From positions 6,716,501 through 6,780,500 of the forward strand of contig JALDNG010000001.1 in NCBI GenBank assembly GCA_024349245.1: DNA of 64,000 nucleotides, in the 5' to 3' direction. Positions within the stretch are counted from its first letter, which is position 1; each line of letters starts with the position of its first letter. A program made the translations under genes and the position numbers. The stretch comes from Neodontobutis hainanensis (taxonomy: Eukaryota; Chordata; Actinopteri; Gobiiformes; Odontobutidae). The notes below the pieces were generated by a model. That model did not search any database, was not told the origin of the DNA, and saw nothing but the letters and a program-made list of their open reading frames with translations. Shown piece after piece: positions 1 through 12,700 of the stretch.

Positions 1-965
1 TTTAAAATTTCATTATAACTTTCGTCCACAAGGTGGCGATACCCCGAAACCTTTTGAGTATCTTCAGGGCTTGGTGCCGAAGACGCATACCAAGTTTCCT
101 AATGATATGGCAATGCGTTTATAAAATATAACACTTTTTGACAAAATTCAAAATGGCCGACTCCCAAAATGGTTGATATGTGAAAATTGGCTATGCAATG
201 GCTTGGCATGATGCCACGAATCTAAAGAGACCAGACCCTTTAGCCAGTGATTTTTGGCTAAAGTATTCTGAAGTAATAATTAAAAATGTCACATTTTGTA
301 TCTCTAGACCACTAGGTGGCACTGCGCCAAAACTCTGCAGGCACCCTCAAGTCATGGTTGCCATAACACATACTAAGTTTGGTTAGAATATGTTAAAGCA
401 TTGCAGAGATATAGCCTGACTTTCATTTTTGTGGGCATTAAGTTTTCATTTGCGTGTTATTCAAAAACAATCATTTGACTAATCATCTTGATTCTCATAT
501 CGTTTTGTCAGCATAGTCTGAAGATAATCTGGTCCAATTTTTATGAAAATTGGGATAATGGCCTAGGAGGAGTTTGCAAAAGTAAGTTTTGTTGAAAATT
601 TAAAACAGCGGGAAAATTTTTATGACGGAAAATTACGTCATATGGTGTAATCGAATTGTCAGGAGCCCAGGAATCAGAGGAAAATTTAGTTTTTGAACCC
701 CTTAAGGTTAAAAGTTTATAGCATAAACATAAGTCCAACTTTGGACAGGTGGTGGCGCTAGAGGGATTAAGTTAGACAGATTTGTTATGGTGACAGATCA
801 GACTGTCCTCTATGAGTGTGCCAAATTTCACAACTTTTTAATCAAACGGATCTATGGGTTGCCATAGACTTCAATGGCAAAATAATAATAAGAAGAAATC
901 TAACAATTTCAATAGGTGCCTCCGCACCTTCGGTGCTTGGCCCCTAATAATAATAATGAAGTTTT
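1..965. repeat. Unclassified interspersed repeat in pik3c2a intron
   Basis: This stretch lies 3' of the last visible pik3c2a exon and holds no exon I can recognise. It ends in a GC-rich segment (about 915-945) followed by a short TAA-trinucleotide run at 945-958, a layout typical of the 3' end of a fish retroposon. I cannot name the family. The short ORFs here have no recognisable protein. Confidence 0.4.
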
Positions 966-1270
966 AGTGAAATAAAAGGTTAAGTTAGATATTAAGAACA
1001 AAAGAGACAAAGGATAGACGAGAAGAAAACTGAAGAGACCAGAGCTGAGGCCGAACGAGAACAAAGGCCTAATCAGAGACTGAAACACTATTGTCCTCTG
1101 AACAGAACCGGCTCTGAACCTGGATCTGGGTCAAACAGAGAGAGCCATGAGACACAGGCACAGGAAGTGAGCAGGAACCAAACAGGAAGTGGGCTCAGAG
1201 AAGAAAACGGGTCAGAGTGAGTTTTGACCCGGTTTAGACCCGCCTTAGACCCAGCTTTTGTGGTCCGTAC

Positions 1271-3747
1271 CGTCACAGGTGAAGGTGACGGGCTGCTTGG
1301 ACTCGGAGATCTCAATGGAGACCTTGACGGAGCAGCTGGAGTCTGAGGGGCTTCTCTGAGGGATGACTGGACTCAGGATGAAGCCGGGGTTTGAGGACGA
1401 GTCGCTGTGAGGGAACTTCTTGCGAAGACTGAGGACAAAGACCAGAGACAGAAATATCAGTAAGACATTTAAACTTTTTATTTTTTTTATTTAATTTAAA
1501 CTCGTATTGAGAGACTGTTGTTAAAGTTGCTCTTACTCAGAGACGTCGGAGCAGAAGGACAGCAGCTCCAGGTTCTGAGCGTCTGATTGGTCCAGAGCAG
1601 CATTCTTCACCAGAGCCTTTCCTTTCACCTTCTCCTGGAATAGCAGACAGAGAAATATTACAGTAACTGAATATAAGCACTTTTACAGAGCTGTCTAATG
1701 TTTGTGTCAGTCTCACTCTGAAGAAGGATACAATGAAAACTATCCAACAAAAGGTACAGACAAAAAAAAAAATGGCAGCGCACAGGGGCCTGAATGTGTA
1801 TGTAAATGTGGAGAATAAATGAGCATTAATAAGGAGCACAGCATTAATACAACAGCCTTGTGGAAAACACTGACCAACAAACACTGCTGCTTCAAGACCA
1901 CGTTGTTTAGAGAGTTGATGCCAGAGTCGACCAAAGCGTCATTAAAAACCAAGAAACAGACGAACTGCAGCATTTTCAACATTTAACTAAACACTGTTGC
2001 ACTAATGGAGCCGAGAACAAAAGCATCACAGCGGCTATAGAAGGACTTGACCTCTGCTTTGAAGAAATAATCAAAATTTAAACTGTTCTAAAACTTCATC
2101 CAGGTCTTTGAGTTTATTCAAGCACTTCTACTTCATAAATATACAAACCTTCATAAAAACGACCAAAACGATAAGAATCTGAATGATTAAAGTCTGTTTA
2201 AATGAAGTGTACAGTCTTATTTCCATCCTGTTGCCTGTTCCTGACCCTTTGCTTCGTCTCCTTTTTGTTGAATTCTCCATTTGTTTTCCTTTTTTTTTTT
2301 CCTGAAAGCGTTTAAGGAATGCACTTCCCTCGACTCGTCCTGCCCTCTTCCTGCTCTGATCCCGACAAAACGCTGAGTTGGGCTTTGTGACATCAGAGAA
2401 AAGCCGACGGTTTTCTGGGAACGCACACAGACACAGTTCGTTCCTGAAAAGACTTTGAGAACAAAGACGTATGCAAAATGTTTTAAGAGTTTATACCCAG
2501 CCCTTTTCCTGGAGTCATTATCTCAGCAGCTATTTATTTATAGAGTAGACCTGTCACAATTATTAAATAATTGTTTCATTGCAATTAATTGGTCTAATAA
2601 AAGTCATTACAGATGATCGTTATTATTGCCCACTATTAGAAGACAATTAGAATTTGTAGGAGAGAATACCAACGAAAGCCGCCAACACCACAAATCTTAG
2701 GAATCACCTGAAAACACATCACCCAACAGAGTTCGCCAAAGTTCTGAAGTCATCCAAGGCCGCTCATAAGTCAAGTCAGATGACAATAGCGCAGGCATTC
2801 GGATGGGTAACAAAATATAAACGCGACAGTATTAAATGGCGCACAGTGTGACGAGATACATCGCTAAGGAAATGCAGCCTTTTAATACTGTGGCGAAACC
2901 AGCATTTAAAGAAATGCACTACAACTTCGACAAGCAATATGAATTGCCAGAGAAAACATACATTACCAAAACAGGAATTCCAAATTTATACAGATAACTG
3001 AAGGATGAAATCCTCAAAGATTTGAAAGAAATTGAGTTTTATTCAGCCACAACAGACATGTGATCCAGTTTAAATCTGACCCCGTACATGAGCCTAACAG
3101 TACATTACCTCACAACTGACTGGACACTAGTATCAAAATGTCTAGAGACAAGATACACCCCAGAGAACCATACTGATGATACACTTTCAGAAACTGTTAA
3201 GTCCATTTTATCAGACTGGGAAATAGATGAGAAAAAAAATTCCTACATAACCACTGATAATGGGGCTAATATTGACAATATATTGTCAAAGCTCTAAAAG
3301 AGACAATTGTCATAATCGCAATTATTTATTGGACAATTAATTGTAAGCCAAATTTTATAATTGTGACAGCCCTATTAAAGCTAAGTATAACTATTTAAAA
3401 ATGGGGCGGCAGTGGCTCAGTGGTAGAGTGGTCGTCGGAAGGTAGGCGGTTTGATTCCCGCTCTCCCCACAATTGATACTGTTGTTGTGTCCTTGGGCAA
3501 GACACTTAACCCATCAAAATGCCTCGTATGAATGTTCAAAAATGTTTAGTGAATGTATGTGGTTACGGTTGGGGTGGCCGTTGGCGCAAAATGGCTGCCA
3601 CGTCTCTGTCAGTCTGCCCCAGGGCATCTGTGGCTACAGTTGTAGCTTACATCACCAGTGTGACTGTGTATGAATGAATAATGGACAGCCTGTGTGTGCT
3701 TCGAGTCCCTTGGGAGAAAAGCACAATATAAATCCAATCCATTATTA

Positions 3748-3780
<33 letters not shown>

Positions 3781-6700
3781 ATCCAAAAGTAAAAGATCTA
3801 TTGTATGATTTAGGTCATACATTAAACATTTATAAACACATTACAAACATGAATTATTATTCTCATGGAAGAAGCTGCAGCAGGTCAGTATGGACCAATA
3901 TCTCTGAGGAATCCTTCTAACACCTCGTTGAATCTATGCCACGAACAATGTAGGTCGTTCTGAGGCAAAAGAGGGTCCAACCCGAGGTGTCCCTAATAAA
4001 GTGTCCACACAAGCAGCTGTGCTTCAGACTGGGTTTAACTGAGTCTACAGCTCAAAACAGCTCACTTTCATGTTTAATTTGACATAAAGCACAAATGCAT
4101 TCCTCTGAGCATAATGTTTTGGAAAATTATCCAACTTTTAATTATTCCATTAAAAAAGTGCTCCTGCAGTGTCAGACGTTTGTTGGGAACGATGGACAGA
4201 AGAGAGTTAAACCAGAGCCATCCACAGGGTTTTGGTTGAAAAACAAGGGTCTGAAGAAAATTCATATAGGTCAACTGTCGAATGAGTTCATATTTGAGGA
4301 ACTACGACACTTCTGCTTTACACTCGGAAAAGACGGGAGCAAAACCCACGCTTTCTGCAGCAAATGAACAAACTTCAGCGACGTGTGTGTGGTGGTTTAA
4401 AGAGAAACTATTCAGATTTCAGAGGGAAAGCCAGAGTTAAAGTGGCTCATTATCAGAACGAGTGGGAGGAAGAGGAGAGTGCAGCGAACTCTGAGGAGAT
4501 AGTGGGAGGAAGAGAAAGGAACATTTTATTATATCCTTTATTTAACCAGGTGAAAAAATCTCATTGAGATTAAAAATCCCTTTTCCAAGAGGGACCTGGC
4601 TAGGGCAGAATGATCTATCGTTATCGTATCTATATCTAGTAAAAAGGCAACAATAAAGACATATAGATTTCCCCTCTTCGCGCTCGCCCTGCATACAACT
4701 CTGGCAATCACAACAAACATCAGTTTTACGAGTGCCCTTGAATGCACCGCTAAAGCCAGCACGCACACACGCGTCATAGCTTGTCACATGACACACTGCA
4801 GCAGCAACAGCGCTGAATGAATGATGATCTGCTTTTATGTATTTTTTACTTTTTTATTCAGAATATTCACAAATGTGTTAGCTATGGCATGAAATATCTG
4901 ATATTCCGATTGTCAAATACATGCCAGTGGAAGTATATTGTTGTTAAACACATTTATAACGATCGCGTTAGTTGAGCTGTATTGCGCGATGGGCGCCGTT
5001 GCGTTAGTTTGTGCCGCAGACGCAGTTGCTGATCTGTTGGATTTACAACCTCTAACACGTGAATTCGTACATTTCTCACGAAATACTTAAAAGTAAGTGG
5101 CTGGTGAACTGGGACTAGAACAGAGTAAACATTGAAATAACTTACACAATGTGTATCTGATATGAATAAAACGTGTCGAATTATAATGGAAAGGATTATT
5201 ATTACCTCTTCCATAGACATCAGTGTGTATTTTACAAACTCTAAATGTATTGTTTTTTTTGGTTATTATGTGAATTTATGTTTGAAACCTAAAACAAACA
5301 GTATGTGGTTAAAAACACTGAAAAGTTGTGCTAGATGACAGCTCTGAAGAAAAAGGTTTGATTTGTAATTTATTTAATGTTGATGACTTGTTCTTAAAAA
5401 TAAAACTTTACAATACTTTCCACATTTTTTGTGGAACTTTTTATTTTTCTGAGAAATGCTTGGTTTTCACCGAACACGTAGTCATATTGTATGGTATCAA
5501 TATCTAGATATCGGGCATGAAAATTGAGATATGAAATTTTGTCCATATCGTTCAGCACTAGATGTGGCCAGGGCGGCAGCATTACACACAGTTTCAGACT
5601 AATACAAGACATTATCAAACACACAAATAACAATATTTACAATCAAAAGTTTCAAAATAGTCAGTTTGTGCAAGTTTAAAAACAGTTACATTTACCAAGC
5701 TCATTAAATTTATGCTTCTTTAGAATAGATTAAAATTATCCTAAGGTAACAAGTTCAGATAGATTTAGGTCTTTTTGCAGATCATTCCATGCACAGGGGG
5801 CAGTGTACTGAAATAATACCTTACCCAACTCCGTTCTGACTCTAACCACCATCAGTGTGTTCTTCTGAGAACGCAGAGCACATCGTTGTTGGTTTTTACA
5901 CATGTATGTGCAGAGGTAAGAATACATTTATAAATGAAAGTCAGCAAATGAGACCATGCAAACATACAGGGACGGAAACTCAGCTTCAGCATACAATGTA
6001 CAATGAACACGATTTCCACAACCAGTCATAAAACGTAAAGCACAGTGATCACCAGTGTCCAGCTTTTATAAAAGATGATCAGATGCATTCATAAAAAGGA
6101 GATCGCTGTAATCCAATAAAAGTAAGAAGGTTGCAGAAATTAAACGTTTCCTGGTATAAACATAGAAACACAATTTGTTAAATAAAACTGAGCTTTAGCT
6201 TCGCTTTACCTAAAAGATTTACATTTACATTTATTCATTTAGCTACGCTTTTATCCAAAGCGACTTAGATTGTTCTACAGTAATTACCAGTGTTACAGCT
6301 GGAGACAAGGTGGGTTAAGTGTCTTGCCCAAGGACATGACAGTATGAACTATAGGGAGAGCGGGAATCGATCCGCCTACCTTCTGGTTGAAAGACGACTG
6401 CTCTACCCACTGAGCCCACTTTTCCTTCAGCTGTTTTAATTTTAGGGAGCTGAAAGGGTAGGCGGTTTCTTTTTGAGAAGACCATAACTTGATTTGTCAG
6501 CATTTAACACTAGCCTCAGCTGATATAGATGAGACTGAACTGCATCAAACACAGACTGCAAGAAATCAAAGGCTCGTTCAATTGAAGGAGGGGAACAATA
6601 GATAACAGTGTCAACAGCATAAAAGTAAAATGAAGGCATTTGACACATTTTGACAAAGATTATTCATATAAATAGAAAACAGCAATGCCCCCAGAACATA

Positions 6701-9700
6701 ACCCTGGGGTACTCCTTTAGTTACTGAAAGAAAGGAGGAAGACATACCAACAAGGTGTACACATTGAGTTCTACCTGACAGAGGGTTAGAAAACCAGCCA
6801 ACAGCAGTGTCAGGCCAGTTTTATGAAGCCGATTTAACAAGAGACATGATCGAATAGAGCTTAGGATTAAGGGTGCTCCGATCAGGATTTTTGGGACCGA
6901 TCACCGATCCCCGATTACTGGAAGCTGTATCACCCGATACCGATTACAAGGTCTATTTGAAGCCTTCTATTTATCATGTAGCATTATTTATTAAACTATA
7001 TTATTTAACAACAATGTACATTAAGTATTACAATTAAGAGAAGACAACTTATCATGAATTGACAACTGTGTATTTATTTGCAAGCAACATGTTCAGCAGC
7101 ATATTAACATAGCAGCCTGTGCTTGGTTATTGGGAACAGCTTAGGGCTTGACAAATACAACTTCCCTGGTGAATATATATAAAAAGATAAAAAGATAAAA
7201 GACAGAACATCTTAGTCTTTAAATTTAGCTTTAGACTTTAAACTTAAAACTGCAACAAAAAAGGCTATAGCCAAACGTGTTTTGAGTCAGTGAGCCATCA
7301 GTTTTTCTAATACACTTAATATTAATTTATTACTAACTATATTATACTAACTTCCATATCTGTATCTATCTATAACTTTGCTTTTTTTGTGGGCATTTAG
7401 AGAGGTAGAGAGAGGGAGAGTGAGGTAGAGAAAGAGAGAGGGGAGATAGAGATTATTAGATCTCCCAAAGCTTACTTCTTAAGCATCAATGGCAGATTTT
7501 TCTTTATAAATATAAGCATCTCTGCATTTTTGGCTGACAGCTTGTTCCTCTTCTCATCTACAATATTCCCTGCTGTGCTAAAAAGTCGCTCGCTATAAAC
7601 ACTTGTGCACGGTGCACAGAGATAGGTTCGTGCTGCTTGTGCGAGAGCCGGAAAGCGGCTTTTATTGTTCTGCCAATAAACAAGTGGCTGTCCGCTTTGT
7701 GGGATAACAGCCTCTGACAGGTAGAGATTCATTTGCAATGATGCTGAGCTGCTGATGTCACTGCCACCACATTCCCGATCTCCACCCAACAATTCAGCAT
7801 ACATAGTATGCAATGAGCCAGTTCGTGGTACTTTCTCTGGGGGTCCAAACCCACTTGCAGCCGAACTCGCCTCACCATCCTGCTGCTCCAGTCCAGTGGC
7901 CAGGACATCGGAAAGCAGCCGACGTATCTGGGGCTTGACTGCATCAGAGAAATATCTGTCTTTGTACCTTTTATTAACAAGAAAAGGAAACAATCATTAA
8001 TTTATTTGAATTTAATATGAACTTTTAAAAAATCTGAATCAGAAATACTTTAATAATTGGGTTACATTTGCTCCACGTTAGAAAATAAATATGTAAGAGC
8101 ACAGAGAAATTATAAGAAAAATGGAAAATCTATATAAAGAATGTTCTATTATTTATTTTTGCAGGTTATAATTGGCTCTTGTTACGATTAGTCAGCCTAG
8201 CACACTCTAAAAAATATGTTTTTGTTTTATTCTGTAGTCTTATTAACTCTAAGTTCTAAATGCTTGTTTACAGCAAATTTAACAGAATTTGAAGGAAATT
8301 CCAGCCTACACAAAAGAATAACACAATTACACTAGGCCTATTCATTTCAGTAATAGCTCCTTGTATCAATAATTTAAACCAAAGATACCTATTCTTGCAA
8401 TATGAATTAAGGAGCCTGCTATAATAGTCAAAATTGTATATCAATTCTGAATTTAAACTTTTTAAATACTTATTTCATTTGCATGCTCTTTAATTCGCTC
8501 TGACAGCCACCCACCCACGCACCCACCCACCCGCACACACACACACACCCGCACACACACACACACACACCCACACCCCCCCCCCACACACACACACACA
8601 CACGAACAAACGAATGTGTAAAGGAAGTTTTCTCACCTCGGATCGAGGATTGTAGCTATACAGGCGCTCAGATTCAATGTCACGGAATCTTTTCTGGACC
8701 GCTTCCAACAACGTGGCTTTTGAAGTTTTTACACCGTGGTCAGTCTCTGCTGTCTTCTCAAGAAGACGCGTTAAAGCTCTGATTGACGGTATAACATCTG
8801 CAGCCGATGCAGTTGATGAGATGATCTGTTGCGTGAGCTCTTCAAATGGGGCGAGTAGCGAAATCATATTTTCTACCAATTTCCACTGGCTGCCGGTGAT
8901 CATGGAGGGTAAGTCATAGTCGGCTTCATAAGCACACAGGGCACGTTTCTGTTCTAGCAGACTCTGCAGCATGTATACAGTACTGTTCCACCTGGTAGAT
9001 ACATCTTGCTGTAGTCTCTTGATAGGCTGGCCCAGTTGTTTCTGAACACTTTGAAGTCGGGAGTAGGCAAGCGGGGAGTGTTTGAAATGACCGACGATGC
9101 GTCTTCCAGAGGCGATTATATCAGTGATGCTGCGTTGTGACAAAACTCCCTCGGTCAAGGCGAGCTGGAGTGAATGCGCCATGCACGGCAGGCTGGGTAG
9201 ATTGCCATCCCGCATGGCCTTTTCCATGTTCTTTGTGTTATTCCTTAAAATAACATGCACTTTTTCCTTCGGGATTCCCCATGCTCGAAACATGTCGCTG
9301 AATCCAGCAGCAATAGCCTCCGCGGTGTGTGACCCTGAAAACTCTTGAGAATGTAGAACAACTTTTTGTAGTTCGAAGTTTTGATTAATGAACTGCGCAG
9401 TGAGGCTCAACATGGACATGGGACATACACTCGCACTCCAAATGTCACTAGTGAAACCAATTGATGTTATGTTGTCCTTCATAAGGCTGTCGACATATGT
9501 AACACTGTTTGGTATAACTGCGGCAGGCACACGTCAGTGAAATATTTACGCTCTGGCAGAGTGTAACGTGAATCTAAATAGGACATGAGTCACCGAAAAC
9601 CTTCGTCTTCCACAATAGACAATGGCTGGTGATCTAGGCAAATGAATTCCATTATTTTGTCTGAAACTTCTTTATGCTTCTTACTGTCCCTGCTGTAGGG

Positions 9701-12700
9701 TTGCTGTCTTTGAAACGTCTCTGTTACCGACAGTTGAGTGAGTGGCTCGTGAGTTGCTGAACTGTCTCGCGCTATCTTAGCGCTAGCGAACTTTGAATAC
9801 TCCTCATATTCCTTTACGTGACTAACCTTCAAATGTCTGATGAGGTTGGTGGTGTTAAAATGTTTTGCGTGCTTTCCGCCTCGTGGGATTTGCTTGGTAC
9901 ACACATTGCAGACTGCAAATGTATTGTCTTTTTCACACACCGTGTAGAATTGCCAGACCGATGAAGCCATTTTTAGCAGTGCGTAAAAAAATGTCTCACG
10001 AGTTTTCTGATTGGTTCTTCTGGATCGGCCTTGATAGAGACCGCCGATCAAACATCCCAAAGCAATTATCGGCCGATCATGATCGGCGACTGATCAATCG
10101 GAGCACCCTTACTTAGGATAGGATTCTGAAACATCAGATTAACAAAACGTTGTGTGATAAATGAGGAGAATAGCAATGATAGAAATTACCAAAATAACAA
10201 TAAAAGGAACTTAATAGCAATAAAAAAAAACTAAACTTTAAAATATCCCAAAACACAAAGAAAGAGGCCGTCATAAATCAGACCAGGAAATGGGGTCAGA
10301 GTTCAAACATGGATCCATTAGAATAAAGCTTTGGCCTTTACTCATTTAAAAGCCCACTGACTACATTATTCTTGCAGTATTTCTCAGAGCTGTCCTCAAT
10401 CTGTTTAAACCTCAGTACATTAGATAAACTCTCAAGGACACTTCTACAAGAAACAAACGAGTCACTGAGAAAACAGAGTCTTAAGTCACAAATATACAGC
10501 TTATGAACTGTGTTTTACAGATAACTGATAAGTCTAACATTCAGACTCAACAAGAACACAATCATCTTTAGGTAGAACAACAAACTGCAAAAAAACTCCA
10601 CTCTTTCTAATCTATAACTTGTTCCAAAGATTGGCTCATGGAAAAATAATCAGAAAACTACATAAATTAAGCCGCTTCATTTCAGTTTTAAGTCAGACAA
10701 ATGGATGGAAATCATTTAAATCCACATTCTGTCAACAAAACTGCTTCTAAACTCCAATGTTTGTTTCTGCAAAAACTAAAACCATAGACGTTTATTCCAA
10801 CAAAGGCTCTAAAAATCCATTTGTTTTGCAGCTTTACAATAGTTGTCAGACAAAACACAGACTATAAAAGCAAAAGGACCTGATTCAGTCAGAGTCCGTC
10901 AGATTGTAAGACGCAGGTCTCCAGCCCGAGGACATGCTTTTACAGAAATATTGTGATTGAGTCGTACAATAAATCCATAATAACATCTCAGTCATGGATC
11001 AGAGCAGCACAGGTGTGAACAGGTAAAAGCACATTCCAGGTGTAAACAGGTAAAAGCACAGTTCCAGGTGTGAACAGGTAAAAGCACAGTTCCAGGTGTG
11101 AACAGGTAAAAGCACAGTTCCAGGTGTGAACAGGTAAAAGCACAGTTCCAGGTGTGAACAGGTAAAAGCACAGTTCCAGGTGTGAACAGGTAAAAGCACA
11201 GTTCCAGGTGTGAACAGGTAAAAGCACAGTTCCAGGTGTGAACAGGTAAAAGCACAGTTCCAGGTGTGAACAGGTAAAAGCACAGTTCCAGGTGGGAACA
11301 GGTAAAAGCACAGTTCCAGGTGGGAACAGGTAAAAGCACAGTTCCAGGTGTGAACAGGTAAAAGGTGCGACTCTGAGGCTGTTATTTCTAATCAACAGTA
11401 CGATAATGAGGAAACTGTGATAAAGTAATATTTCAATCCACTCCAACTGGATTATTTAAAGAAGTACAGGGCTCTGGTCAAACTGCTGTCACCATCTGTT
11501 TTTACTCTTTCTTCAGTCCACAGAGTGAGTAAAGCTCTGACAGACCCAACAGAGGCAGACAGGTAGTTCTTTGCGATATGGGTAATATTCATAAGCACCT
11601 GGCTTTATAAACTTAAAAACAGAGTGAGCCCATAAGCGCACTTTACAAAAAGACATTATCTATGTTTAATGTCAGTGAAAGAGCTCCTGTGATTAATATA
11701 TTCCAGACTCACTACAAAAAGATCTTTCCCTCTGGATCAATAAAGAATCGCATCTACTGCCCTTTGTCTTTGAGTGTTGCAGAGAATAGTGACAAAAATA
11801 TACTAAACTGAAAAATAAAACAAGGGACAAAGCCAGGTCTAAACAAGGACTAAACCAGGACTAAACCAGGATTAAACCAGGATTAAACCAGGTCTAAACC
11901 CCAGTCCTCAGTGAGACCAGAGGAGCCCTATCATTTATCTGAGGAATGTGTAGAGCTCTGATGTTGTGTCTGAGAAGGAACAAGAGGAAACGGTTTTCTC
12001 CACAAACTCCTGATCAGAGTCAAGACCACAGTGACCAGCGTTAGAACCCTTGTCCAACCCTGGTCCAACCCTGAACTAAAACGTCCCAAGCAGCACAGCT
12101 CCTTTTACTTTCACTTCAGTTTTTTAATACCATTAAACAAACATTAACACTAACATAAAGCTACCATCTGTAACTGAGCCAGTGTATAACCTCCACTGAC
12201 CAAGTACTCAATGTTTGTGTGACCAAACTCTTCTTTGGGTCGTTTCCAAATGAAAATAAACACTTTTCTCTCAGGACCCGCATTATCTTGTGTTTCTTTT
12301 GTTGAGGAATGTGACAGAGTCCTGTCTGAACCCAGTTCTGTTCCTGTTGGTGTTTTCCCTGCAGCTCTCAGTGGGATTCACGTCCAGCTCAGAATCTCCA
12401 ACTGTTTCTGTTTGAGTGAGAGCCCAGAGACAGATGGACGACACACAAAACACCAACAAACCCCAGAGAATGAGTGTCCAATACACCGACTGAACACAGA
12501 TTCAATCAGATCTACTGTAACGAAGGCTGCAGTCAATCTGTGATCATTAGAAACTATTGTTGCTTGATTTTAAAAGGCGTGAGTGCCTTGCATGGCAGCC
12601 CTCCAACTATCTATCTGCCCCAGGGGTGAGTGTCTGTGTGAGCGGGGTGAATAAAAGCACGATGTAAAAAAAGTCCTACATAAATGCACAACATTCACCA

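Larger units (their letters stand above)
4531..6845 (-). mobile_element. Non-LTR retrotransposon (LINE) relic, split by two later insertions
   Basis: Read on the minus strand, the stretch encodes a degraded reverse transcriptase: the catalytic-box region reads YAVDTVIYCSPPS (canonical form has ADD) near 6600, followed by LVLNADKS, then a C-terminal part near 5740-5870 (VRVRTELGKVLFQYTAP, AWNDLQKDLNL). The 3' tail (4531-4600, continuing at 5561) carries the widespread fish motif seen on the plus strand as TTTATTTAACCAGGTG and CTCATTGAGATTAAAAATCC. The LINE is interrupted by a hAT-type MITE at 4601-5560 and by a SINE at 6213-6421. Family (L2/Rex1-like) is uncertain. Confidence 0.7.
6868..10111 (-). 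mobile_element. hAT-superfamily DNA transposon, complete ends
   Basis: A 3,244-bp element with 15-bp perfect terminal inverted repeats (TAAGGGTGCTCCGAT at 6868; its complement ends at 10111) and a perfect 8-bp target duplication, CTTAGGAT, at 6860-6867 and 10112-10119. Subterminal regions on both sides carry clustered GATCGG/CCGATC-type motifs, as is usual for transposase binding sites. The interior holds a broken transposase gene on the minus strand. The perfect duplication argues for a fairly recent insertion into the pik3c2a intron. Confidence 0.92.

Noticed and set aside
7967..8637. Clean spliceosomal intron in the hAT transposase
   Set aside because: GT and AG are present, but the joined frame reaches a stop with the borders I can see, so I call it a gap only.
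11008..11366. Possible CRISPR array
   Set aside because: Direct tandem repeats without unique spacers, in a vertebrate intron. The same applies to all other arrays here.
10988..11446. 152-codon minus-strand ORF with LCFYLFTPG repeats
   Set aside because: Produced by the 28-bp minisatellite; three overlapping frames show the same text.
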